DNA of 64,000 nt, from positions 2,080,001 through 2,144,000 of the forward strand of contig JALGQZ010000017.1 in assembly GCA_023105745.1 (NCBI GenBank), in the 5' to 3' direction. The translations under genes were made by a program, and so were the position numbers. The notes beneath the pieces are model-generated. The model saw only the letters and a list, made by a program, of their open reading frames with translations. It did no database searches and was not told where the DNA came from. Shown one piece after another: positions 38,633-50,326 of the stretch (within the stretch, counting starts at the first letter, position 1; each line of letters begins with the position of its first letter). This DNA comes from Austropuccinia psidii (Eukaryota > Basidiomycota > Pucciniomycetes > Pucciniales > Sphaerophragmiaceae).

Positions 38633-41413
38633 TTTTGGGGGCCTGGCTGTGTTTTTTTTGACTTTTTGGCATAAAAAGTGAGTCATTCCTTCTTTTTATC
38701 TTATATTTACTTTAATATTCCTTTTTTAGGGTAAAATTACCATTAATAAAAAGAATATATTATTTTTTCCAGTGGTATATAACACATACTACTATCGTTT
38801 TTTATGAAATTTGATGTGGTTTAATTATAATTTAATTATTCCTAGTAAAATTGGGCATGTTTTTGACATAAAAAGACCCTTTATATTCTTCTTTTTACAT
38901 GAAAAGAAGACCTCTGTATTTTAAGTATCAGTTTCAGTGTCATGGTCCAACATATTGATAATCTCAATTGTTTATTACAGAACCACTTTTAAGATTATAC
39001 TTGTCAATTAAAAACTAATCTGTGAGATATTGAGATACAAAAGTAGAACATAAATCTACAAAACAGTATTTTTGATGTGTAATTGATAATCTTATTTATA
39101 CAGCATGATACAAGGAGACAACATAGAAATATATTTTAGCATAGGCCATTCTTAGGCATGAAAATAGCATTATAAGAGGTCTTAACTGACATAAGCCATT
39201 TTCCTTTGTTTCAGTGGAAGAAAATTTCAAACCACGTGAGACCCAGTCACAGGGAAATACACCAGTGGAACCCCCAGACACAGAATTGCAAAGGGAAAAG
39301 GGAAAAAGCACGGTGAAATCCAAATATCAAACAAAAGATGGACACCAATTGCCACTCAGAGAACTAGAAAACCAGGAAACTCTGCATCTATATAAGGTGA
39401 ACTCACCTTGATAAATTTTACAGGGAAGATTAATATAATTATCCCAGTTGTAACCTCTAAAGACAAATTTCCAAATTCAGCTGAGAGAAATTTGTACAAG
39501 GCACAGTAAAAGGTAAATACCCTAATAGAATGAAGTTTTTGACTGCTTGAAAGCACTAATATGTCACCTGTACACCTCAGGAACCTTGGAATTCCAAGGA
39601 ACAAGCCAGAGGACAGACAAGAACTTCTCAGAACCAGAAGATCAGGGTCTGGAAACCATATGGGATTGCAGCACATTGAGGGAAATAATACCCATTCTGT
39701 CATTCACCTTCCAATTCAACAATACGCTTGAGCCAGAGTACTGGAAGGATATGGATCAATTTCTTCAGATCCACAAAATCCTCAAAGATATATTCCAACG
39801 AAGCATGGAAAAAAATAGTTTCAAGCTAGGTCCACACTGGGAAAAACTTGGGGAAGGCTTCCAGAAGATATGTCTCAAAGAGATACCCTTCAAAGACCTT
39901 ATGATAATAACCAGAAGTTGGAATACCAAAAGGCATTTCAAACTCCTGGAGTAAAGGGCAGCCAGGATAAGGTAGAATCAAGCTACTATCAAAGCCATAG
40001 AAGAAAAACTGAACCAGAAAGAGGATACTCTGATTACTTCATGCTAACAAGGAGTAAACCAATTAGACTCCCCAGTGGCTTCATACCATTCAGGTACCAG
40101 TAGATCAGTGGCAAATGGTCACCATTCTTCAAAATCCCCGGTAGTTTCCAGGAGAAGACAAGGATAAAAGGGGGGAAGACTTCATTCAGCCAGGGGCAGA
40201 AGGAGTCAAACCCAATGATCCAGAACCTGTTGGACTTGATGAAAGAAGTACACAAGAGTCAGAAATAGCTGTAAATACTTCTGATAGAATAAATAGTCCT
40301 ACTACTAGGAATATTATCCCCACTCAGAATGAACATAGTTTTGTTACACCTGAGAGTAAAATAAACAGAAATTAACTGTGGTAACAAATGTCCCAATTTT
40401 CGGAAAAAAATGAAGAAACATTTGAAAAGATTCAAGAGAAATACGTAAAGATTAAAGAACTGCGAACCTTAAAAAAACAACCATCAAAGCTCTTCAAGGG
40501 GACTATGCTAAACTAAGAAAAGCCTCAGAAGAGACTAAAAAAACTAAACCAAGTCTTACAGGAAAAATAACACTGAAAAGGGGAAAGTTAATGTCAGAAT
40601 CAAGACATCAAATCTCCTTTTGATGTCTCCCAAACCATACAGCCCAAAACACAGGGCAATGTTTAGGGTAATATTTTTTACCACCAGGAAGACATCAAAC
40701 CAGATGCCGTTTTGGAGAATAAGCAGAGATCCCCATCACAATGCCATTATGGAGATAACATGACTTATTCAAAGATAGAAGAACTGCAAAAGCTTCCATA
40801 AGCCTCAAGTTGGCCAGATTTCTCTGGTGTATAAGAATATGAGCATATGGAGCTCATTGATGTGCCAAATATAAAATAATACTGGATTACAGCTAGACTC
40901 AATACAGAACTCAAAGAACATGTTATTATTTAGTACAAAAAATTTAAAGAAATCCATGGTATAAGAAATTGGCCATGGTGGAATAGTAAGATAATCCAGA
41001 AATACAGTAATTGTACCTGGATATAAAAAAAGACCATGTCATTTTAGAATGGCAAATACTCAGTTGAAAAAGATCCTTATGAGTGGTGTCTCAAAAATTC
41101 TAAAAGACTTAAATCCATTGATCTTCATATTGACATTTAAATGGGGGATCACAAACTCTTGAGACAAATTCCAGGAGAGCTGGAGCATTCAGTGAAATTT
41201 AGATGCAACCAAAGCTGCACTCTAGATAAAGTTTCCAACGCCTGATAATTTGTACAGAAAAGGACAAATATAGGAAAATTTTCAACATATAAAGGCAACA
41301 GTTTCAGAAAGAAAAAGCCTTTCAGCGTTTACAATAAGGAAACCCCAGTGAAAAGATGGCAGAAGTGACTAAGAAGAAGAACTCTTGTCACAATTGTGGG
41401 TCAACAGACCACT
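38633..41413 (+). pseudogene. gag and leader of gypsy copy 2, 5' part (decayed)
   Basis: Leader: conserved splice-like TTTGTTTCAG before 39212, then VEENFKPRETQSQGNTP. The gag ATG is at 39561 (MSPVHLRNLGIP), but this frame meets stops soon after (for example TGA after IQQYA). The overlapping frame 39547-39954 stays open. Further downstream, gag blocks are recognisable but riddled with stops: 39870-40103 (QRDTLQRPYDN, SDYFMLTRSKP), a coiled-coil-like stretch near 40400-40560, the EYEHMELID-equivalent near 40840, and the first half of a CCHC knuckle (CHNCGSTD) at about 41385-41410, exactly where the second LTR is inserted. Confidence 0.8.
39547..39954 (+). CDS. Overlapping gag frame in copy 2, open for 136 codons
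   Basis: This is the counterpart of the 21101-21625 frame. It starts at a TTG 14 nt before the gag ATG, the same spacing as in copy 1. Shared blocks include KDMDQ(V/F)LQ(L/I)H, KD(L/I)FQ, QKICLKEI and FKDLM(V/I)IT. Replacements are mostly conservative. The frame ends at a TAA (LLE-stop) that replaces a GCA codon of copy 1. Because the rest of this element is dead, the frame itself is not expected to be expressed now; its value is as evidence of past constraint. Confidence 0.5.
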   Translation: MKALICHLYTSGTLEFQGTSQRTDKNFSEPEDQGLETIWDCSTLREIIPILSFTFQFNNTLEPEYWKDMDQFLQIHKILKDIFQRSMEKNSFKLGPHWEKLGEGFQKICLKEIPFKDLMIITRSWNTKRHFKLLE

Positions 41414-42928
41414 TGTCACAACCGTGGAAATTACCCTCCTGGACTCCATATGGAATATCAGTGCCATATCAATCTTATGGAAATTTGACCATATCCATAA
41501 TCACTGGCCAAACTGGCCCTCTCATTTTTTGTGGCCTTTTAAGGTCATTTCACTCCTGGGGCCAACCTGGCCCCTTCACCATCATCAGGCCCTTCCTGGC
41601 CTTTCTCTGCTTTTGGGAACTCTTTGGTATTTTCCATTAAGAGGTAAAATACAGCTCAAAAGCCTGTATTTGGCTTTTTTAAGCTTTAAATACAGTTTGC
41701 GCACTTTTGCAAATTTTGCACATTTTTGCTGTATTCAGCTGTATATGCCATTTTCCCATTTATTATAGGAAATATGTCCAAAAGGCCATATCAGGGCTTT
41801 TGCGGCTTAATTGCAAGTTTTTTCATTTTGTGCACTTTTGCACATTTTGTGCAAAAACAGTTTTTAAGCTGTATTAGCTGTGTCTGGCCAAATACCCCAA
41901 AAGACACTTTTTCACCTCTGAAGCCTCCAAAACCCAAGTTTTGCTCTTATCCTCCTGGCATCATTCCAAAAGAGCTTTGGCCACATTCAACCTCCAATAA
42001 CCAAAAATGCCATAAATGTTTTTACACACCATTATGCACCTTTTTTCACCAGCAATTCAATGGTGCACAAATCAAATGGTTATTTCAACTTTTTATTCAG
42101 GTCATCAAGGCAGCACGTCATCCAGAGGATTCATCAAGGCTCAAGGACCAGTGTCAATCTCAAATACCAATTTTTTCATCAAGCAATCATTGGCTATTCT
42201 CATTCACAGTATTCCTTCAAGGGAATACTGGCAATATATTATCAAGGGATATTCAAGAGGCAGTTCCAAAACAAGTTGTTAAGTGTCAATGCTCCATCAA
42301 TCCAACTTGGCAACCACATTCATTTCAATACAGTCTGGATTCATCAAGACCTGTATTTCAATCATACATCATGGGAAAATCATTCAACACAGTTCATTTC
42401 CCAATCTGGCAAGGTATATACTCCATCAGAAAATCAATACAGCTTCCAGTATTCAATACGGACCAGCTACCAGCCTGAAGGAGTAAAGCTCTCAACGTTT
42501 CACATATGCCAGCCTCCTTTGACCCTGGGGGGTTTTTCCCCAGTTAATTAATATATTTTCATTTTATTAAATCTTTATTTATCTTAACATTTTTGTCAAG
42601 TGAATACTGATATTATCAAGTCAGTCATTTAGCACCTTTTTGCTTTTTGTTCTTTGCCTGTCAATAGATATTTGGTGGTCATATCCTTACTAATTCCATT
42701 GTTCATTTTGGCAGGTTGAAACAGTGATTAAGTACTTACTTGGTTGGCTCTTTGGCCATTTGGCTTCCCATTTCTCTTATTGCATCTCATCTTTTCACTT
42801 GCATTATTCATAAAGAAATTCAATTCTTTATTTTTATTTTCTTTATTCTTTTGGAGTCTTCCAAGTGAGTTCCCTGATTTCTGAGTGCCAGGCTACTCTT
42901 GTTTTTCTGTCCAAGAGCCCCTGTGAAA
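41414..42928 (+). mobile_element. Second solo LTR of the TGTCAC..GTGACA family, with target-site duplication
   Basis: 1515 bp, starting TGTCACAACCGTGG and ending CCCCTGTGAAA (terminal GTGACA mutated to GTGAAA). Flanks are CCACT at 41409-41413 and CCACT at 42929-42933, a perfect 5-bp duplication. It interrupts gag of gypsy copy 2 within the zinc knuckle codons. It shares several blocks with 35904-37592, including the C-rich start, the TTTTTCCCCAGTTAATTAATATAT segment and the final CCAAGTGAGTTCC..GAGTGCCAGGC block. Confidence 0.85.
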
Positions 42929-43150
42929 CCACTATGCTAACAACTTTCCAAAGGCAAATAAGAAAATCTATTCCATTGGAAATGTTCCAGAAGAAGAAAT
43001 CCAAGCAGAGAAGTCTGAATCTGACTCTATGGGCACTTCCATCAGGTAAAACTCTGATAATGACCAAGACCCAATAGAGGAATTCCTGGTGGAATACCAA
43101 GAGGAAACAAAATTAGAAATTTGGGATATACAGCTGGAAGCAGAACTACC
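42929..43150 (+). pseudogene. gag of gypsy copy 2, 3' part
   Basis: Reading resumes with the second half of the zinc knuckle (HYAN-like, its last Cys mutated: ACAACTTTCCAAAGGC). It continues through an acidic region and DNDQDPIEEFLVEYQEET to IQLEAE, matching the end of gag in copy 1. Similarity is lost around 43145-43160. Confidence 0.8.
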
Positions 43151-44521
43151 ACCACCACAGAAAAAGACTGGGGAATTGCATACAGGTCCTTTACAGTATC
43201 TTCAGCTTATGTCTGAGTGTATCTCTGAAAGTATCCCTAGTTTAACTCACATTAATTGTATTCTGACATTTTTACTCCCCCTTTAATTTTTATTAATATT
43301 TTCTCAACCTAATATATACACTGGCAACAAATATAGGTAATGAATCTTATTCAATTTTTGGATTGTGAGAACATTGAAATTCCCTCATGATGCTTATAGT
43401 TAGTAGAATAACCTTCGAATCCTCTCATCAATTGAGTTCCTTACAATTCACTTCATGAATGCTTGTGGATCTTGAAAGTTCATCCAGCTATATGGGGAGC
43501 CTTGAAAAGGAATTCTTTGATACTTGTAGCATTAATTGCTTCTTTGATCTTATTGTCAATCCACTGCCTTGATTCTTGAATTTATTTAATTTTAATTTAT
43601 CTTTCATGTTGGCTTAAAGAATGAGGATAACTTAAGAATTAAGAAATTCTATTTACCAGAATGCTTATTTTCAGATGAATCAAAAATTAAGCTTTAATTG
43701 ATTTCACACAAGGATAATAATAAGTAATAATGAATTTGAAAATTATAATGGTAATTATTTTGAGGGAATCCTGTCCAAATTTAAATTAAAAATGGGTGTT
43801 CCTCCTTAAAATTATGAATATTTTGGATAAATAAGATCCAATAATTTTATAATAAGTAAAATACCTCTCCTTTAAGGATGATTATCATCATAGAAATTGG
43901 TGAAAATTATTGGAAAAGATGTTTCCATAAAAATTAATCTTAATTTATTGGAATAATGTTTCAAAATAAAATATGAATAAATAATAAACTTGAAGCTCTT
44001 CAAATAGTGAGCCAATGGCCTTCAACATTATTTAATGAATACTTTTGAAATTAGATTCTTGAGAATTTCTGTGAGGGTAAAATGAACAAAGTATAGGAAT
44101 AATTTGATGAATTAACAAAGGATTGGAAAGGGGTTGCATGGCGCACAAATGAAAACCTTTGTCCAGTGCTGGATATATCTTGGAGGGAACTCCACATTTG
44201 GAAAGGAACTTGTCTCCTCATAGATAATTTCTTTTAAAATCAAATCCAAGGATTTGGGACAACAGTAATAAGAAATTTAATTGATCTGCAGATTTGGAAT
44301 ATATTTATGTCCATTAATAAACTAAGTTTCAAAATATAATTCATTTTTTACACTATCAAGAAAAATTTAGGGGCTAAATCTTTAGCTTATCAAAATCACT
44401 TACAAAATCACTGGGGGTCTTTCCACTATATAACCCATGCAATCCTATCATTTAGGTTCCATTTTTCCTAAAAAATCATATCACACTGATATATTAAATT
44501 TTCATTCTAAAAATTTACAGT
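43151..44521. other. AT-rich intergenic sequence upstream of the helicase gene
   Basis: No gene recognised. The promoter, and possibly a first exon, of the helicase gene should lie here. A possible 3' splice site (AAAAATTTACAG) sits directly before its ATG at 44522. Confidence 0.5.
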
Positions 44522-46882
44522 ATGATTTCAATATTTTGTCTTGGGTTTTTTATTATTCAAATTGAAAAAAAAATCAATATTGAACAATCCTTTCCAACCT
44601 CTCTGAGCTCAGTAATATTCAGAAGAGTATTCAATTCTATTCATATACTATTAGAATCTGACTTAAGTCATCTTGGGAGCCTTAATTCTTTCCAGAGTTT
44701 CCATCTGGGTCCACTGCTTGATATTCTTGGAGGAGTGGCTGAAGGCTTGAATCCTGAAACATATAAAAAATACAAAAACAATAATAAAGTGCTTTTTATA
44801 AATTCTTTCATAAATTTCAAGAATGAAGATAAAAATATCCTATTACATGGATGTGTTTTTGTGGATAAAGGGAATATTTTCCAAACAAGAGAGGCTTTCA
44901 AGAATGCAAACATGGCTCTGAGGCATATTGGAAACTATAGCTCACCTTTATTTATTTTTATTCCTCAAGATTGTGATCTTTATCAAGCTTCCAACAATAC
45001 AAGTTTAACTAGTTCTGTTAATTCAATACCTAATTGTCAAACCAATCTTTCATTTCACCAAATCCAGGGTATTTCCTTTCTTTTAAATATTGAAAATAAT
45101 ATGAAAAAAATTTGTGAAAATTTATGGAAACATCCAGATACCTTATGGATTAAACAAGTGTTTTCTAATGCTGTTGAAAATGGGCTGATACCACAAGATA
45201 TTATGTGCAAAAGTAGGGGTGGAATATTGGCTGATGATATGGGACTTGGAAAATCGTTGACAACTTTATGCTTGATTAAAAAAACACAAAATGAAGCATT
45301 AAAGTACTCAAAAATATCTAAGGACCATGTCCCAGCTACTTTGATCATTGTACCACTTTCTACTTTGCATAACTGGGAGAATGAAATAAGGCTACATTTT
45401 CATCATGGTAGTTTACCATATTCAATATTCCATGGTTCCAATCGTAATTTCATTTCATTGCAAAATTTGAAGCAGAATGCAATTATCATCACCACATATG
45501 ATGTTATTGCTGGTTATAATGTTGATGATTTTCATGGGATGAGAATAAATCCTCTTTTGGTGAATTGGTTCAGAATAGTGTTGGATGAAGCACAGTAAGC
45601 TTCTCTTTGGGATTCTTAAATAAAAAAGTACTGAAATTTTTACATCAATTAGCTACATAAAGGAACAATCTACTCATAGATCATTCACAATATTGAATTT
45701 AAAATCTGAAAGCAAGTTATGCCTCACAGGAACACCATTACAAAACAATCTTTGGGATCTTCATAGTCTGTTGAGGTTCTTACAAGTAGAACCATGGAAC
45801 CTCAAGCCTTTATGGGAAAATTTCATAATCAAACAAATATCATCTGGGAATCAAATGGCAATCCAATCATTACAGCTTATAATGCAAACACTCACCTTGA
45901 GAAGATTTAAAACCAACCTACTGGATCTTCCCAAGAAAGTGCAACATGGAGTTGGAATTGAGATCTATGAGCCATGGAAAACACTTTATTTCAAAAAGCA
46001 TGAAGAGTTTAGTGCATTGTATGGAAAACAGAGGTCCAAAGCAGTTCAATGGGATTCATCAGAATTTTTCTCCAGATTATCAGATTTGAGGCAGCTTTGC
46101 AATCATCCAGCACTGATAGAAAGGGAAGAAGGAGGAAGGAGATATACCTGGAAAGAAGGATCCAAATTGCTGCATCTTGTTAGCCATCTCAAGGAGTTTT
46201 TTCAGAAGGAGCCAGGCTTAATATATCCCAAAGCCGTTGTTTTTTCAGAATACAAGAGGTTTCTTTATATGTGAGCTCAAATCCTTCTACTACCTGTCAT
46301 TTGAATGATTTTATTGATCAAATATTGTAAAAAGTATTGAAATTGCACTGGATGAAAGTGGAATATCCAATTTGATGATGCATGGAATGCTCAAAAATGA
46401 TCAAAGGATACAAATCCTTGAAGAATTTAGAAAAAATCCAAATTCTCAAGTTCTTCTTACAACAAAAGGCACAGGTGGTGTTGGTATTGATTTAAGATGT
46501 GCTCAAAATGTCTACATAATGGTAAGACAGTATTTACATACACTTGAAGCTTAATCTAATATTATTCCAATTACTTAAATTAGGAACCAGGTTGGAACCC
46601 TTCAACTGATGAGCAAGCAGTTGATAGGCTTTATCGGCTAGGTCAAAAGAAAGAAGTTCATGTATTTCACTATATAACTGTTGGTAGTCATGAGGTGAAT
46701 ATTCAGCAAGTTAGAAGGAAGAAACAGCAGCTTCAGATGTAAGATAGTTTATACTCAACCAATATTTATCTTTTTTAGTAGCTAAAAATTCTTTATTTCA
46801 TTTCAGGTTGAGCATTGGACATTTAGGTACTGTGGATCATGAATTGGAAAAATTGATTGTGGAAACAATAGAAAAATCATGA
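44522..46882 (+). CDS. SNF2-family DNA helicase/translocase (Rad5/Rad16-like core, no RING)
   Basis: Five exons: 44522-45594, 45653-46270, 46335-46521, 46584-46738 and 46807-46882, joined by 58-68-bp GT..AG introns to 702 residues without a stop. Seen motifs: a Q-like SFHQIQGISFLL (~177-188), Walker A GGILADDMGLGKS (~233), VPLSTLHNW, DEAH (~355-358, its His codon split by intron 1), TGTPLQNN (~383), TLRRFK, a motif IV KAVVFSEYKRFL spanning intron 2, GTGGVGIDLR (~605) and the arginine-finger motif QAVDRLYRLGQ. Family knowledge: Snf2 ATPases translocate on DNA to remodel chromatin or stalled forks; Rad5/Rad16 relatives carry a RING between motifs III and IV. No RING is present here and the spacing is short. 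The N-terminus is uncertain because TTTACAG precedes the ATG, so an upstream exon may exist. It could be a host gene or transposon cargo. Confidence 0.88.
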
Positions 46883-46891
46883 ATTATTTTT

Positions 46892-48002
46892 TTAGGTTTC
46901 ACATAGTTGAAGTAAATGATGAATATCTATACATGGCTTTGATTGTAACATTAGCTTCTCATCATTAGTAAGCTTGGAAATATAATCATTTGAATAAAGA
47001 TTTTCTGGAAGTCCAATTGGAACTTTGGCTTCTTTCTCAAAAATACCACTTTGTACTCTTCTACTTTCCAAGACATTTGGGATTCTATTGAATTTACTTT
47101 TTTGAAATTGCTTTTGAATTAATAGAGAATCTAATTGAGTTGCTAGATTTGAGAATAAAGCTGACCTCCAAGGGGACTTTAGTTTTATTAATGATCCATT
47201 TTCATCTTCACTATCAGAGCAGCATCGTGGCTCATCAGATATGGAAGCTTCATCTTGATTAACGTTCAATGATAGCAATGTCTCTGAGCGATTTGATGAT
47301 AACTGAATATTAAATAACATCAATTGGTGTAAAAATCAATCACAAATAAAATAAAAACATACTTTTTTACGCCACCTTGATTTCTGCTTCTGACTGGCTT
47401 TTTTGAAAGTGCTTCAGGAACCAATTTATCTTTCTTAAGATTCTCTTGTTTCCCTCTGAACCAGCGCATTAGTATCAAAGACCTATTATTATGTGTATTA
47501 TCCTTTGGATTTATCAAGAATATTTTCAATTCTCCTTGTTGGGTAAATAGTTCCAGTGCTTGAGAACAAATTTTGCAAATCTTTGATTCCATTTTGATTC
47601 CCAACATTGATTCCAAGCAAAGGTTGACATTGGGAAACCTGATTTGAAGAGATCCTCTAGAAACATAGTTTTGTACATTGGTGAAATTAATATTCTTGGG
47701 TTTATAGACGATCTATCCTCTCCTGAGGTGTGATTGTGGGGATTTATAATTGGATTATCAGTGCAAGAAAAGGGTAAGTTCTCAACAATTTTGAGGCTTT
47801 CTTCGGATGGAAGAGATTTCCAACTATTTATATCAGATGGAGATTGGAGATAGTTGATTTCCATGATCAACCAGCATAATTGATGTATGAATCTTGATAT
47901 TGCACTGGTAGGTAGTGGGATGATGGGATGTAATATTTTGTTGATAGTCCTGTTTGATTGGGGTATAGAGGTCTCAAAAAAGTAATGTGAAGCTTTAGGC
48001 AT
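46892..48002 (-). pseudogene. 'WRS' family protein, paralogue of the 51037-52666 gene, frameshifted
   Basis: Tail-to-tail with the helicase, 9 bp apart. Reading from the ATG at 48002 (MPKASHYFFE) gives 158 codons ending in FAKFVLKHWNYL. Homology to the intact paralogue then continues in another frame (FTQQGELKIFL, MRWFRGKQENLKKDK), so a one-base shift lies around 47545-47560. An intron follows (donor GTATGT after GGVKK at ~47362, acceptor ATATTCAG at ~47305). The last exon holds the landmark SPWRSALFSNLATQLDSL, then VPIGLPENLYSNDYIS and HHLLQL. Against the paralogue the shared pattern is W-R-S, L-D, VP-x-GLP or VP-x-CLP, Y, and a final LL-x-L. The function is unknown to me. The frameshift suggests decay, although an assembly error is possible. 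Confidence 0.65.
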
Positions 48003-48280
48003 AGTAAAACAGGTTAATTAAAGTCAGATTTCTGGGTATAGGTGGAAGAATCAAGAGAAAGGATCCTATTTATCATAAATGATAGGATTCTGGAGCCCGG
48101 TAGTTATTTCTTACAGTTTGAATGAGCCTGAAAAAAGCCATCTTGTGTAAAAGGAGCTTATTTGGGAAAGTAAGCAATGAGGTATCAGGTGAAGCAAAGT
48201 AATCTTAGCACACTCAAAGATTATTTGAATAAAAATCACCCTGTTTTGAAAGAATGAAATTAAATTACAGAGAAAACTCA

Positions 48281-50174
48281 TCAAATTAATAAGGTGTTTA
48301 TATTGGCTTTATCAGGGAGATCTAGTACAGGTTGTCCATCTATGGTATTTTTTTCAAGCCATGCCTCACTGAAGTCCATTACTAAACATTTTGCCACTTC
48401 CAATTTTTTTGGAGCAGTGGGAACAAATTCATGGGTTTTTGAGAAAAATGCCTTGTTAAAAATATCCAAAATATATGCATTTGTTCTCTTCCAAATAGGC
48501 TCATAAGGCCTTTCCTCAGCAATAACACTATCAGTAATTTCAATCATCTGCAATGCCCCTTTAGCTGAGCTTTTTCTCCAATCTCTTGAGCAAACCATTA
48601 AGCCTCTTACCCCAGAAGCAAGAAATGAAGCTAAAATATGATAGCAGGGCTTAACTAAGCCAATTTTTGATTGTAGCTCTGATAAGGTCTTAAGGTGTTC
48701 TTTGGACCTTTTATGAGTGAGCACAAATCCATCAGGAATATTGACTGGAAGAACGTTTGAATGTGCTAGTATCAGGACATATGAGATCATAAGATGTAAA
48801 ATGGAATCATTGAAAGATATTAAGCTATTCATTCCATAATGGATTGGATGTTTTTCCTCCTTTTCATCAAGGGTATTTTCAATTTGAGCTGAATGGGATG
48901 GTCTTGTGCTGAGGCAGGACACTAAAAATTCCAGGCTGAGTCTTTGAACTAACAAGGGATCATCTTCTGTTGATTTTGTGATTTCAAACCTTTCAGGTTG
49001 TATGAGATCTTGTGCAGAAACTGATATTGACTCCAGTATTAGATTGGCCCTGAACTGTTTCTTTTGAAGATTAGGGACAAAGAGGGATTGTGCCAATTGA
49101 AAGAGTGGTTGATGTTATTTGGGAATGTTTTGCATTGAAATTGTAGAATCCAAAGTAAAGATAGGGACATTCCAAGCGTCAGGATCATTGAAAGGATCAT
49201 ATTTCTTTGGTGAAAATATATCTAATCCTGAAAAAAGCAAGTAAATATCAATGTTCTGGATGAAACATGAATGAATGTCTTTTGTATTTACCAGATTTAT
49301 CCAAATCCACTAGCCATTTGCTAATGCTAAGAGATCCAATACTTTGAAAGTGTATTCCTTTTGGTAGTTTGGTAGAAAATGGCCTTTGGGGAATTTCCTG
49401 GAATTTTTCTCTTACTAGATTTTCAACATTAACCTGGCATTTCTTCCATGAGGATACAGAAAGCGGCTGATAATGGCTGATTTTCTCTTCAAAGTGATCT
49501 GAGTGAATGGGATTGAATAATCCGGATTGAGGAAGCTTTTTCTTCTTGTGGGATTTTGAAGGCTCTTCATTACTGGTTTGGATTACTTTTGAAGTTGATG
49601 GGTTGTTATCTACAAGTATGAAATTGGAGTTAGGTTTTTCTTTTGAGTGTTTGGTAGATGTAGGTTGTATCAAGGGCTCCTTAATTTTTGATTTTTCTTT
49701 TTTTGTCATGGTTGAAGCTGGAAAACTTTGTATATTTAATTGATCATTTTGAGAAATGTTATTGACTTCAAGGCTGGAGTTTGACGTGGATAGGGCTTTT
49801 TCAAAATCATTTTGAGGTTGAAATAGTCCTGGTTCTAGATTTTGAGAATCTGACTGATTTTGTGGGTGTGATTTCTCAGTATCATAATTGCATTCCAATT
49901 TCTAAGAAAGAAAAGATTCAGGGAATATAGTTTAATCTTTGATTAAAGCCTATAGAAAATATTGAGATATACTTCTTGATTCTTTTCCTTTATACTTTGA
50001 TAAATTTTGGCCTTTTTATTACTCATACTAGAAGAAGATATGAAATACCTCTTTATTGATGTTTGGGAGGATGCTGAAATAACAACCTTGGCTTCAGGGG
50101 GTAATGATCCACCTAGCTGTACACCTAAATTATGATTTGAATTCCAATTAAAAATGGCTCCATATGGGCAAAAT
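48281..50174 (-). pseudogene. 'GVRGL' family protein, paralogue of the 60911-63925 gene, with an in-frame stop
   Basis: Exons that can be placed: 49973-50174 (after a TTTTTCCAG acceptor; LGGSLPPEAKVV), 49292-49901 (Ser/Asn/Gln-rich, then RPFSTKLPKGIHF and SISKWLVDLDKS) and 48281-49227 (GLDIFSPKKYD to the C-terminus NINTLLI). Introns are 64 and 71 bp with GTAAAT and GTATAT donors. A TAA at 49115-49117 interrupts the last exon after QNIPK; homology resumes in the same frame. Landmarks: LHLMISYVL, then CYHILASFLASGVRGLMV, PYEPIWKRTNAY, FNKAFFSK and AKCLVMDFSEAWLE. The same landmarks occur in the same order at 63350-63880. The first exon(s) upstream of 50174 are unresolved. No domain recognised; probably nuclear from its company, but that is inference. 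Confidence 0.65.
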
Positions 50175-50326
50175 CTGGAAAAACATACGATACAGATCAT
50201 CTTCAAGTATTTTGGAGACCTATTGTATTTTCTTTCTTGCATATTCAGGAAAGTGAGAATCGCAGGTAGCAAGCTTGAGAGAAGGAAGACATTTGGAGAT
50301 TTTGGATATGAATTCTGATTTTTCAA

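Larger units (their letters stand above)
35549..43150 (+). mobile_element. Second, older Ty3/gypsy copy (5' LTR and gag only), interrupted twice by solo LTRs
   Basis: Sense orientation, same family as 13194-23972. The 5' LTR is split into 35549-35903 and 37593-38632 by an inserted LTR of another family. The primer-binding region follows at 38633. Gag sequence runs 38633-41413, is cut by a second inserted LTR (41414-42928), and resumes 42929 to about 43150. It then stops matching just after a sequence equivalent to IQLEAG of copy 1. No protease, RT, integrase or 3' LTR follows, so the 3' part has been deleted. Confidence 0.85.

Noticed and set aside
41356..42551. Frames of 94-250 codons starting in gag and running into the second LTR
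   Set aside because: These are chimaeras of gag copy 2 and the inserted LTR; the junction at 41414 with its CCACT duplication explains them.
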